Origin: Chamaecrista fasciculata
Taxonomy: Eukaryota > Streptophyta > Magnoliopsida > Fabales > Fabaceae
Assembly: GCA_003254925.1 (NCBI GenBank)
Contig: QANZ01005497.1
Location: 125,136 to 189,135, forward strand
Direction: 5' to 3'
Length of the DNA: 64,000 nucleotides
Under the pieces are notes generated by a model. The model had not been told where the DNA came from and did not search any database. It worked only from the letters and a program-made list of their open reading frames with translations. The translations under genes and the position numbers were made by a program. The number at the start of each line of letters is the position of its first letter. The stretch's first letter is position 1. Positions 22,547 through 34,200 of the stretch are shown in pieces.

Positions 22547-25500
22547 TTACTGTTCAACAGCTATGCCAGAATCCTCTGTTCGAGGAGGTCTCCATTTTTT
22601 ATCAAAGATACTTCCTTCAACCATTTTTGCAGTCTTCAACTTCTCATCCTGGACTTTCAGCTTCTCATCAATTAGTTCCAGCAACTCTTGCAACCCAACT
22701 CCTGTGATAGCAGATGTTCTCAAATGTGGACCAGATGGCCCCAGAATGCAAGCATTTTTCACGCCACAGTCCTTGTTCAAGGATTCATTTTGTTCATCAG
22801 AAACTGTCCAGGGCAAACAGGAATCATCTTCGTCAACCAACATATCCTCATACATCCAACCATCAGAGTCCTCTTGCACACCATCTTTGGCCTCCTCAGA
22901 ACCCCACAATGGCTGCTCAGACAGATAATTGACATTAGACTTGTCAATTAGCTCCTTGACACCGTCAGTTTCTGGACCAGGATTATTACAAGCTTTGCCA
23001 TTTTCTGTTTCTACCAATGCAACAAATTCCATACCATTCTCTCCCTTGAAACCGCCAGTTTCATCAATTTCATCTTCACCTTCACCATCTCCATCATCAA
23101 CATCATCAAGATCCATGTCTTCTTCCATATCAATCTGAACAATTTTCCATGTTTATGTGGAAATAGCATCAACTGATGAGAATATGTAATCATGTAAAAT
23201 TACAGGGACTAAATCACATGCAATTAAAGTACAGGGACTAAATTAAAATTTTAGTGAAACTACAGGGACCAAATGTATAATTTAACCCTATTATTACCTT
23301 GTTCCAGACTTCAATCATATTCTGAAGCTTCTCTTCGGACACTCCTATTTGTTGAAGAACTTGCAATACTGTGGAGCGATGCTCATCAAGATTGGGAGCA
23401 CTGGAATCCACCACATGCTTCATGAAAATGTAGACTTGTCAGAAAAGTTATATTATGACACAAAGACTGGCTTCTAAAGAAATCTTCTTTCAAGCTTCTT
23501 TATGTTTTAGCAAACCTAACTAAGCACGAAAGTAGAAACAAGTTACTTTACACACTAATTTATATTAAAAAAATCTAACCTGCAAAAGGATCGATGTGAA
23601 GCTAATAGAAATAAGAAAACTGAAATTGGAAAGTAGATGCCTTCTGTATGAATATGAGCATTGGTTACAATTACCAAAGTTATTTGTCAGCAAAACAAAT
23701 CCCAGATATGGGGGTTTTCATTTCAACTATCATCTGCATATCACCTATTTACTTTGATGTTGTTTTCTTATACACCTCAGAAAAAGACTAAATCATACCA
23801 CAAGGAGGTCTGCTTCAACCACTTCTTCCAAAGTCGCATGAAATGCCTCCACTAACTAGACGAAAGACAAAAATGGGTAGATTGCATGAGTGTCCAAGTA
23901 ATATTGATACGATTTAGTAAAGAGACGGGGTAATTTATTTATGCTTTGTCATTACCTGTATGGGCAAATCAGATATAAATCCTACTGTGTCACTAAAAAG
24001 CACTTTCCTCCTACACGTTTTACATCAAATAAGAATAGTGAAGACGAATACTCAAAGGCATTAACATGACAGATTGGAGTGAATTACAGGTCAAATTACC
24101 CTGAAGGTAGCACAGCACTTCTTAATCTAGGATCGACAGTAGCAAATAATCTGCAATACATAGGTTACGGGTACCCATGAGGCATTGAAGCAGCACAATC
24201 TAACAGTAAGAATTAAAAATATTAGAAGATGTACAGGCATATAGGGACTAGTAGAGGTGGTTTTACCGACAATCACTATACAAATCGCTGCCAGCCAGTT
24301 CACTAACTAGTGTAGATTTTCCCTAATACAAACAGGGAGAGGAGAATATTAGTGAAAGTTTTAGTTACAATTAACAGAAAATACATATATATAAAGGCTA
24401 CTTACAGCATTCGTATACCCAACAACAGCAACAGTAGCTAAGCCTTGTCCAAATGAACCTCCTTGCCTCCTGCGACTGGCACGCTGCAAAGCCCGAGTCC
24501 GACGAACCTCTTCAATTTGTAACAACAGATGATTTCGCCTTTCCAAGATTCTGAGTATTTTGCAATTCAGTGATCAAATAGTGAGTAATTTTTTAATCAT
24601 CGTGATAACTTTTGTAATGAACATATTATGAGTAGCTCATAGTTTGTCGCGAAAAAAATGATTCGAGAAGACTACACTCTAAATGTGCAAGACCTTTTAA
24701 ACTTGAGTAAGACTGCATACGGCAATGTCATTGTTCAACAATACGTGAAACTAACAACAACAAAAAAAAGCCTGAACCTGATACATCTAACAATGACCTG
24801 TGTTTGGAATGAACTTGAACCCAGCACAGGCAGTAATACAAGTGAAGATCTCATCTGAAGAAAAAAGTTATTTATCCATAGACATATACTATCTATTTGC
24901 CTCAACAACAGTTACAATGAAATTTTAAAATAGCTTGAATCAATGGAAAAGTAGAAAGCTAGCTATTACAAGTTCAAAACAATAGAAGTTTCATGGGAAA
25001 CAACAAGTTATGCCCAAAGGAAGGGAAAACCAGAGGCCTTGAGAAAAATTTCAACTCAAAAACTCAGTTTTCAAATTATACCTTCGTCGCTGAAGCTGAA
25101 GTTCTGTTTCTCCAGCACCACTGATGAAACCTTGGCCTCCACTTCCTCTCCTGAAATTTTAAGTATTCAGCTTACTATTTGACAGTCTAACAATTAACTA
25201 ATAAAAAAAGTGGACTTGACTTTAGAACATAGAGAGAGTGGGAAATGCAGACATGCCTGTGTAAGAGAAAGGGTCAGGAAAAAAAAAACACTATTCAGCT
25301 GTAACCATGTTACGAATCAACCTTCTATACTGGAACACTATGTCTAAGCCTAATCATTCGTTTTGGCATAATATAGGCCATGTGCAGATTCATGCAACTT
25401 TATTAAATTGTGTACTTGTGTCCATAAACAACAGAAATTATGCAAGTATTCTGTTTGAACCTCAAATTCTTGGATCATAAATAGATCCAATTTAACACTT

Positions 25501-27342
25501 CTGCAAACAATATTTAAATTTTAGACTTGAAAACAATGCCAAACACCAAAAACTTGGGACAATAAACTAACCCTCGAGCACTAACAACTTCAGCTTCTCC
25601 AGCAGCTCCAAATGTATAGCGTCCATCTAGGCCACGAACACGAACAAGTCTTGACTTCTTGTACATTAAAGCAGCTAGTTCAGCCTACATGTATATAAAT
25701 ACATGGATGATCATAACAAGGTTACTTGTGCTGTAAACTGAGATACAAGGGTCAAGAAGTAATGGTATCAATTAGCAAAATAAAGCTGCGAATGATACCT
25801 GAAGCTTTGCCTCCTTTGTAAAGGCATGAGCATTAAATATCTCTATTATAAGACCCACACGATCCAGCACAGGTTTTCCCCAAGCCCGCTGGCATTACAT
25901 AGCATGGAATAAAATATCAACTTGCAAGTTCAACTAGAGAGAGAGAGAGAGAGAAGAAATATATGTATAACCATCTCTTTTTTAGCATATAATATGAGTA
26001 GAAGTGTAGAACTTGCCTCCAAATTTCGCTGCTGAACCCCAGACAGTAGAGTATTAACAAACACAGCATCCACTTCCCCCTGTTAAAGTTCATAATCAAA
26101 ATCATCTGCCAAAATTGAAATTGTCAATGAATCACAAGGAAAAGGAACTACTCGTTTGCCTTTGATTCTGCAGCATTAAGATGGCATTTGATGTTCTGTA
26201 CAGTGCCTGGCCCAAAATATGTATCTGCAAGGTAAAACTGAAAAATTACAACCATGAATCATATCATACACTGAAATATTTTAACTGCATGACAATCTAG
26301 CTCTGCGCTACCAAAGAAAAAGAAAAGGCGGAATAAAGTACAGCTCATAGTTTTCCAGAAGCATTTCTAAAGACATCTCCGTAGAAGAAAAGCATAACAA
26401 ATTAACAACTAGCCAAAGACCGAAGTTATTCCATTGTTTTAGACAAGAATTATCCCTGGTTCAGTAAGTTTGACGGGCCAATGGTCATTTAAACCTATTA
26501 CAACAGGAAAAAGAAGAAACGAGGAGAAGTGGGGCTCAAGGGAAACTGCTGAGGAGGCAGAAAAATAACAATGAGGAAATAAGGCAGAAGGGCTGCATTA
26601 TGAACAAGCGAAATTATACAATCTACAGTCTACTAACCATTCCATTCAGATTCTAACTTTGACAAGGAACCTAACTATTTGAGACTTCCTGCAGAGCTCC
26701 CACACCCTCAGCGTTGTTTCTGTAAACACGCTTCCTCAGCCTAAAATCATCAACTCCAAAGCACAGTGAATTATGCAGCCAAGGCAATAATATTTAAAAC
26801 AACTGTAGAAAGCTGTTGAGTTTGACGCAAGACTTGAGCAGGGAATAACATGGTCAATTGATATCAAAATCATTCATATAATAAAGCCAGAACAATAATG
26901 TAATTCATACAAGTAAAGTTAGAGACAGTGACAGACCTGCGCGAGCCTTGTGACCTTTCATGGATGGATTCTGAACAATAATATGAGGGGGCAAATCCTT
27001 ATCAAAGAAGTCTGTTTCGAAAAAGCCATCACGCTGCTCTTCCAGAGAATTGGCTAGGCAGAGAGCTTCATTGAGCTTAGCTTGCAAGAATGTATCGGGA
27101 CGAAGACGGGGTTGAACCACAAAGAGGTTAGGAGGGCTGGAAGGATCCCGGTTGAAAAGTGATACTGATTCAGACTTGTCTTCCTTCTTTTGCTTGGAAG
27201 ACTGTGAATAGGGCGAACAAGGAGTCCAATTAGAAGGAACTGACGTCGAAGACAGGGGTGGTGGGAATGAACGCATACAAGTTGTCAAGATCTTGGTGAA
27301 AGATCTAAGGTAAGTGCGAGTTACAGATACAGTTTTCAACAT
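22547..27342 (-). CDS. HFLX: Organellar HflX-type GTPase (At3g49725-like), 13 exons
   Basis: A ribosome-associated translational GTPase; bacterial HflX splits stalled ribosomes. Minus-strand exons: 27342-26937, 26224-26160, 26079-26017, 25888-25799, 25684-25572, 25150-25082, 24550-24406, 24322-24267, 24150-24100, 24010-23956, 23855-23799, 23417-23298 and 23134-22547; 625 codons and a TAA stop, in frame throughout. The first 40 or so residues are rich in Ser, Thr and Arg, like a transit peptide. The HflX N-domain begins near DTYFGPGTV (136). The glycine-rich GAGETELQLQRRR precedes a long helix. The G domain has G1 GYTNAGKST (313-321, split by intron 7), G3 DTVGF (360-364), G4 NKID (429-432) and G5 SAITG (571). 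About 138 residues, acidic at first, separate G4 from G5. Introns 2 and 3 appear to be GC-AG. No disabling lesion is seen. Confidence 0.93.
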
Positions 27343-27465
27343 CTCAAAGGCACCTACTTCTTAACTCTCTTCTGTTCTGCTTCTGCAATTCTTCCAACGC
27401 GCTGAAAGAAAGAACGAACGTAGGCTTTGTCCTCCGGTTTCGCCTCGACACGACAGGTAGGATCG

Positions 27466-27560
27466 TTTGGAGTGGGCTCGGTCAAGGCCCAATTCTATGC
27501 TTATACCGTTAGATGGTTTGAAGTGGGCTCAATGAAGGCCCAAATCCATGCAAATAGCGT
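27466..27560. promoter_or_regulatory. Duplicated TGGGCT/GGCCCA motifs upstream of HflX
   Basis: Two similar units about 51 bp apart (starting at 27466 and 27517) each carry GTGGGCTC followed by AAGGCCCAA. They lie 125-220 bp upstream of the HflX ATG. TGGGCY (site II) motifs are common in plant promoters of genes for organelle and ribosome functions. The duplication is seen directly; the regulatory role is inferred. Confidence 0.5.
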
Positions 27561-28345
27561 ATTATTATTTTTACCAAAAAAGACTTCATTGTTTTTAACA
27601 AAATTTTACTTAAAATCAAAATAAACATAAGATAGATTAAACTCAAGGTCATAAGATTTATAAATTTTCGTTAAAAAGATATTATATACATAAATATAAA
27701 TAAAATGTCTAAATAAATAATATGGTAATGAGTTATATATTTTGATTATTCATGAATAAATTAGTTGACTCATTATAGATTTAAAGATCAAATAGTAAAT
27801 TTTATTAAAAAAACAAATCAACCAAGAAAGAGTAAAATGAAACTTTAATTGAAAAATGTCCTTGTAAATCATGTCGTCTGAGATGACATAATTTTTGTGT
27901 TGTCATCAGATAACGCCCTTTTTGCTGACATTTGATTACATGATGTTATCTTAGATGTCGACGTATGACGAAATCATGACGTTACTAAATGTCATACATC
28001 CAAGATACTATAATATATAAGATGATAGGCATGAGATGACATCATAGTATCATACCAAAGGCATCCTAAGTTTCATTCCATTCATATTCTATATACTTTC
28101 TTGATATAGACACCGTTTACTTCTCCCACCTCCGCAACAATTGCTCCGCCGTTGATGAGGATGCTTCAACATTGGAATGAGAAGGAGAAAGAATGGGTGG
28201 AGAATGAGAAGGCCAAACAGACTCAGAATAGAATAAAGAAATAATTGGGTGTAAAGCACATGAAAATAAAATGAACATGTGGGCATTAGGCGACCGTTTA
28301 GATTTTTATACAGCAGAGACAATACCAAACAAAGTATGATAGAGG
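27561..28345. other. AT-rich intergenic DNA
   Basis: No gene is seen. At 27870-28060 short motifs such as GAGATGACAT and ATGATGTTATCT recur in both orientations. The minus open frame 28089-28328 has no recognisable domain. Confidence 0.4.
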
Positions 28346-28625
28346 ATTGATAAGTCTGATTTTAGGCAGACTTTTAGGGGTTATTTTATCTATATTTGAA
28401 TATTATATCTAAAGATTTACCCCAAAATATCATAGATTTTGGATTCTCTCTCAATCTTCAAATCAAATTGAAAATGTGATTTATTCTTAGATTGATTCTT
28501 TATTTGGTAAATATCATGTTTATAAGTTAGGATTTGGTACTTGTTTAAATCTTTGGGTTGCCTTGCAGATTTGGAAAGATCCTCAAAATCCTTTGAAATC
28601 AACAACAAAAAGATTCTTTCTGATT

Positions 28626-28755
28626 TGCATACGTCTTGCCCAAAGGTTAAGCAGAATCTGAAGTTTCGAGCAAAAATGTGCATACGTCTTGCCCAAAGGT
28701 TATGCAGAATCTGATTTTTCAAGCTAAAATGTGCATACGTCTTGCCCAAAGGTTA
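28626..28755. repeat. 53-bp tandem repeat, about 2.5 copies
   Basis: Units start at 28626, 28679 and 28732, each opening TGCATACGTCTTGCCCAAAG. The first two units continue with a GCAGAATCTGA segment and an A-rich end. The third is cut short. The same core appears in opposite orientation (TTGGGCAAGAC) twice near 29640-29680. Confidence 0.88.
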
Positions 28756-29040
28756 TGCACAGAAGAGGCGTACAGCAGATGACATCTTATGGATTATTAG
28801 AAGATTTTGTAAGGGATTTGTGGGATAATTAGTTAGAGTTAGCTCTATAAATAGGAACCCTAGGGCTTTCACAAAATCATCTTCCATACTACGCTTAATT
28901 TCATATTTTACATTTTCGGTGCTCAATGGCCCTGCGTGGCTAACTCTCTTATCTTGGCTTAGGGTGAGTTTGGATTGGATGCTTCAACACTTGTGAGATC
29001 TTGTTCCTAATTGTTTTATCAATTTATAATATTTTTGTTT

Positions 29041-29205
29041 CTCCTACTCTTCTTGTTTTGATTGTTTTCAAGTTAAACATTCAACTAAGAGCTCGGTTGT
29101 CTAATTGATTTGTAAACATAACNCTCCTACTCTTCTTGTTTTAATTGTTTTCAAGTTGAACATTCAACTAAGAGCTCGGTTGGCTAATTGATTTGTAAAC
29201 ATAAC
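29041..29205. repeat. 82-bp direct duplication across a single N
   Basis: 29041-29122 and 29124-29205 are near-identical 82-bp copies differing at three positions, with one N at 29123 between them. As at 18848, this looks like two contig ends or two haplotypes abutted without merging. Confidence 0.85.
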
Positions 29206-29816
29206 GCTAGATGTTCTTATTGATTTGTAATTAGTAAGTTCATCACTAAGTAGTAACTAAGATGGTTGTACAATGTTAGGGAGAAGAAAATCTGAACAAG
29301 TAATTTTGTAAATTAATTGTTTAGGGTTAATATCTTTCGGGTCTTAGTTCTATTACCTTAGATTGAATTGTCGATTGTGTCGGATTCGTCTAGTTAATAA
29401 GTGGTTAAATTGGGTATGTTATCCTTTAATCAACTTTTAAGAAAGAGTGATATCACTGTGTGATTTCGTTAACCTATTTTATGATTGATGAATTAATATT
29501 TTGGAATCGATGATCAAGTGTGAAACTCCATGAAAAACAATCCCAGCCAAGGCTCCATTCAATCGGTAACAACCTTTTTAATTTACAGTTGCTTTTCATT
29601 ACATTCGTTCAAAATTCGCTCTTACGTCATTAGTCTTGGGCAAGACTAAAGTCACGAACATTAGTCTTGGGCAAGACGTATTCACTGGTTCCTTATTTCT
29701 CTGGCTTATAACTGCATAACCTGTGGGCAAAACTAGTCTCTGTGGATCGACCCTATTCTCGCCTCTACTACTAATATTCTATCTTTGAGTGCAGATTAGG
29801 CTTAATTATAACACTT

Positions 29817-31024
29817 CTCAAGGAAATGTTCTGATACCAGATCAGACAAGATAGATATGAGACCACTAAGGCACTCATGTCTTGTAAAATGGCTGAAGGT
29901 GCATCTGTTGGTTACCATGTCATGAAGATGAGAGGGTACATAGATCACCAGGATAGGCTGGGATTTCCTATTCCTCAAGAGTTTGCAACAGGTGTGATCC
30001 TGTGCTCACTGCCCAAAAGCTATGACCCCTTTATCACAAGCTTTTACAAGAGAGGAACAGAGAAATCAGTTTCTGAGCTGCATGGAATACTCAAATCTGT
30101 TGAGGTGTCCATGAATCAGAAAAGGGAACGGAAAACAAAGGGCGAAAGAAAGAGAAAGGGAACCGACCTGGATGGTGAGACCAAGCCAGAGGACGGCCCT
30201 CATCAAGAACCTGCCAAGGAGGCAAAGCCCTCAAAGGAAGTATTCTGCTCTTCCTATCAAGTGTCAGGACACGCGATGAGAAAGTGCAAATACTACTGGG
30301 AAGATCAAAAGAAGAAGAAGTGCATTAAGCCCTCTACTTCAGGTATCTTTGTTATAAGTGTTCTTTTTCTACTTAAACCACTTAAGTATTGGATACGACA
30401 TGTGGTTCTCACATTTGATGTGCAGGGTCTTCAGAGACAGTAGAAAACGAGAACGGGAGCGAGATGGACCTAGAAGTGGACAGTGGAGCAAAGGTTGCTG
30501 CCGTTGCTGCTATAGGAACATGCGAGCTTGGATTGCCCCTTTCGGGCTAAATTTATTGTTATTCTTTAAAGTTTAAACATTGTTTTCTCCTTATGAGGAT
30601 AAGGAAGATTTTATATGTGTAAACATTAAAGAATGGTGTTCTATTTTAATAAAATAATGTTTATTTGCTTATATGATTTGCAAAGGTAATCATTATGTTT
30701 TAAACTAGAACGATAACAATATTTATAACATCGATACGGAAAGGATTAAAGATTGTCGAATCCAATCCTATAAAATACTTTTGGAAATTGTCGTTTAGGC
30801 CATACAAACAAGAAACGCCTTGAGAAGCTTCATATAGATGAACTTCTAAAAGCTCACATGATTTGGAATCATATGATGCTTGCGAGCCTTGTTTAAAATG
30901 GAAAGATGACAAGAGGCATTCCTCTACTGACCGCAGTAATAGAATGTCTGACTTTTGGGGATCATACATAGTGGATGTATGTGGACCCATAAGTACATAA
31001 GCTAAAAGTGGACATCTAGGATAC
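29817..31024 (+). pseudogene. Decayed copia gag-pol remnant
   Basis: It is related to the copia element at 57108 onward. The frame from 29817 matches the middle of gag (RYETTKAL, SCKMAEG, EKSVSELHG), followed by a lysine-rich region, a zinc-knuckle-like segment in which the first cysteine pair reads CSSY instead of CxxC, the protease start (VLDTTCGSH in a shifted frame near 30388) and a scrambled pre-integrase region to about 31000. The first 110 or so gag residues and all of integrase core, RT and RNase H are missing. It then passes straight into a copia LTR end. Confidence 0.85.
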
Positions 31025-31195
31025 GCCCCGTTCAACTAAACCGATTGAAACTCGTGAGGTATACCACTACCCAAAAGTTTTAAATTCAGCTAGCGGATCC
31101 GTTCGGGAATTCTAGGCCCTTGCGCGTTTTATGTTTAATGTTTTATATTCAGTTTTTGCTTCCGCTGCGTTTAGGCGCCCCAGAATTCCCCAACA
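31025..31195 (+). mobile_element. Copia LTR 3'-end fragment (first of three)
   Basis: It matches the last 150 or so bases of the copia LTRs at 39385-41465 and 57108-58421: ACCGATTGAAACTCGTGAGG, GCTTCCGCTGCG and a terminal CCAACA. It directly follows the decayed copia internal region and is directly followed by another copia LTR interior piece. Confidence 0.85.
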
Positions 31196-31209
31196 GGAAC
31201 GAGAGTCAT

Positions 31210-34200
31210 TGTGAGATCCCAGAATTTTAGAATAGAGTTTTGGAAGAGATTAGAATAGTGTTGGAGGCTCTGCGCGTTTTAGATAGGATTTCTAGCCAGT
31301 TTTAGGCCTGTATTAAGAGTTTTTAGATTAGGATTTTCTAGAAATTAGTAAATTCAGTAACTTAGAATTTCGACTGTACATTTAAAATCCCCACATTTTG
31401 TTTGGCTTGTGGTAAAAATTTGGGAGCAAACGGAGTTTAAAATTGTATTTGACTTTTATCATGGTACTGCGATAAAACACATTTGAGTAAGAAACGGGAT
31501 ATATTAGAGATAGAGTTTTCAAAAATAAATTTCATATTTGGAATCCACTTCTAGAAACGAATCAAACGATATAACTTTTGTAAAAAAAATTTCACTTTGA
31601 AAAATATGTGTTTTTAGGGACTAAAATGTAAGAAATTCTGAATTTTTGAGAATATGCCTAGGAATATTCCTTCTCTAGAACTTGAAAGATCTCTCCCTTG
31701 ACTTCAGAAATTACTTTCAGCCTCCCCAACTTTGTGAATTAGCAAAATAGCCCCTACATCATAAAATGCAACTCACGACTCTTTCTTCCATCTTCTCTCA
31801 TCGCACACAATTACACCCATCACCAAACCCTTGCTGCTCCACCACCTCAGCCTAAGCTCCGCCGTCGTCTGCAACCTCATGGCCGCCGGAAGCTGCCGGC
31901 GACCACCGTCCAGCCACCACCGTCGTTCCTCCTCTTCTCATCTTCTCTAGGTGATGTTTTGCCTTCTTTTCATCTCTTTTGTTCCTTCTCACTTGGTGGT
32001 ATGAAATTCTGCTAATATAACTCAAATTCCTTGATGTTAGCTTAATCATTGAGCTTTACACTTTATTCTTCCAACCTCCGTAGCCATGTTGGAAGCCACA
32101 CAAGCTTGGGTAAATAACTCCAAACATCATTTTCGGCCAAAATGAAGGTATACCCGAAAATCATCAATTTTTTTCATTTTTCTTGATGTTCATTGTTGGA
32201 ATGGACCATTTGATGATAGTATATCATGTTGGGTACCTCTAGAAGCTATTAAAACTCCATAAAGTTGAATTTTGGGACTGTTTTGACTCTAGGGTTCAAA
32301 AGTGACGAAAATTTGGAAATTTTGGGGGTTTTTTGATCAAATCTCTTTGTTTTCTTAAAATTGTTAGTTTGGATGAGTTCATTGGATAATAGAAATGAGT
32401 TCTAATGCATTGTTTTGAATTTAGAGTGAATATTTTGAAATTTGGTTATCGTGTATTAATATTTAAAGTTGCAATTTGGTCCCTAAGGGCGAATTTGATA
32501 ACTTTGATGGTTTTGATTAACTAATTGGAATCTTTTGGAAATATGGAGAGTTTTGAAACAATAATTTTGAATTTGAAATGTTGGAATCAATATATGTAAG
32601 TTTAACTTGAAAGGAAAGGAAGTGAACAAATTGTTAGATTGGGTTATGGCATTGGCCTTGAAACTTGATTGTGAAATTATCTTGAACTTACGGTTTCAAA
32701 GCATTGTTAAAGCTCCCAAATTTATACCCAAGTCTCTTGGTTAGGTGCTAGGGCCCTTGGTGAGTGTGGCTAAGGGCTAGAATGAGTATTAGAAGGTGGG
32801 TGTCTTGTGATAGTCTATCTTTAGCTTTGTGAAGAGTTAGACCTTCGGGTCATATGAAGGTCAATTCTTGAATTGTGTGATTGAATCCTTATTGTTGAAT
32901 ATGTTTATAGATTCTCCTACATTGATCGTTGGTCGGAAAGCCTAAGGGTGTAATTATCTATCCTTTGTAACCAGGTGAGTGGCTTTCTTATCCTTGTCCC
33001 TTGAGGGTTTGTGCCTATAAATATGCTATACTTGAGTGTAAATGGATTGATTGAATTATTTTAGAAATTGTGCTATTAATGAGATGTTATTGATTAAATG
33101 ATTTGATTGAGAAATAGATGTGTATGCTTAAGCTCCCCTGTGAAGGGTTGAGACAGATGATACGATTATTCCCTCCTAGTGAAGAGTTGAGATAGAAGAT
33201 TGAATAAATTAAACTGACTGTGTGAGATTGAATTGTTGTGGTCGGTAACTGTGTGGATTCCATCTCGTGATAATGAGGGGTTAATTACATGCATGATTGA
33301 CATCCAACGCATGAGCTTCTTGGTCGAGCTGCCTTGATGTAAATATATGGAATTTTTGATGTGTATCTTCGTATTATTTAAAAGGTAGATTTATGTTGAT
33401 GGTGATATTTAATTTTTATTCAAAGTGTTGTATGTTCTGAGTTGACTAAACTGTGCTTGCGCTTGTGTTTGTGATTGTGCTTGTGTTTGTGTTTGTGTTT
33501 GTGATTGGTTTTGCGTTGTGTGTGCGCTCGCTCTCTCATAGCTCTAGCTATGATCTTGACTGTAAATCTTTACTTTGGTGTGTGCTTTACCATTGATGTT
33601 TGGGAAATGAACGAGATAATGCTGTGTGCGCTCCCGATGGGTTGAAAAGCTGTGTGCGGTCCCCACGGGTTGAGATAATGCTGTGTGCGCTCCCGATGGG
33701 TTGAAAAGCTGTGTGCGGTCCCCACGGGTTGAGATATTGCTGTGTGCGCTCCCGATGGGTTGATAAGCTGTGTGCGGTCCCCACGGGCTGAGATATTGTT
33801 CTGTGCGCTCTTGATGAGTGGAGGCAAAATGAAAATACTGATATTGTACTTTACTTGTGAATCATATGTGATGGTTAGTTGACTTATGGATTGTTTTGGA
33901 ATATTGCTTGTTGAGAAATTGATGATTGTGCGATGTTTAAACTGATATTATTCTTATTAAACATTTCAGTACCTTTGATGGATAGAATGTTATCAATTAT
34001 ATTGTTATCGTGTCACTGACTACCTTACGGGTAGATAATGTTATTGATGAAATTGTTGTTTGGTCATTCATGGTTTTATAAACTACTTTTCCATTGAACA
34101 GTGATTTCATTGTGATCGGTACTTCAAGAATGCATATATCTCTACCTGATTACTTTTAGTTAAAACGTTTTTCAATGCTATATTTCTAATATTGCAAAGA

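Larger units (their letters stand above)
28346..29813. mobile_element. Unclassified LTR-like repeat
   Basis: A TATAAATA box at 28848-28855 precedes a leader-like stretch (CCTAGGGCTTTC and onward), and near the right end is CTGTGGATCGACCC, a wording common in plant gypsy-type LTR and leader regions. TG at 28346 and ACA near 29813 could be the ends, but no target duplication was found. It contains a 53-bp tandem array and an N-joined duplication. It ends exactly where the decayed copia gag begins, so it may have inserted into or replaced that element's 5' part. Confidence 0.4.

Noticed and set aside
22547..23138. Plus-strand frames of 69-128 codons
   Set aside because: Antisense to the last HflX exon, which carries the G5 motif and the stop codon.
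26150..26160. GT donor (GAGTAG region) for HflX intron 2
   Set aside because: It would place exon 3 out of frame; the GC donor two codons upstream restores the expected family sequence.
28626..28755. CRISPR-like array
   Set aside because: The repeat unit is continuous without unique spacers, and the setting is a plant LTR-like repeat. The same holds for 33613-33830 and 13561-13760.
33570..33827. Minus-strand repetitive protein frames (65-85 codons)
   Set aside because: They are translations of the 59-bp LTR tandem array.
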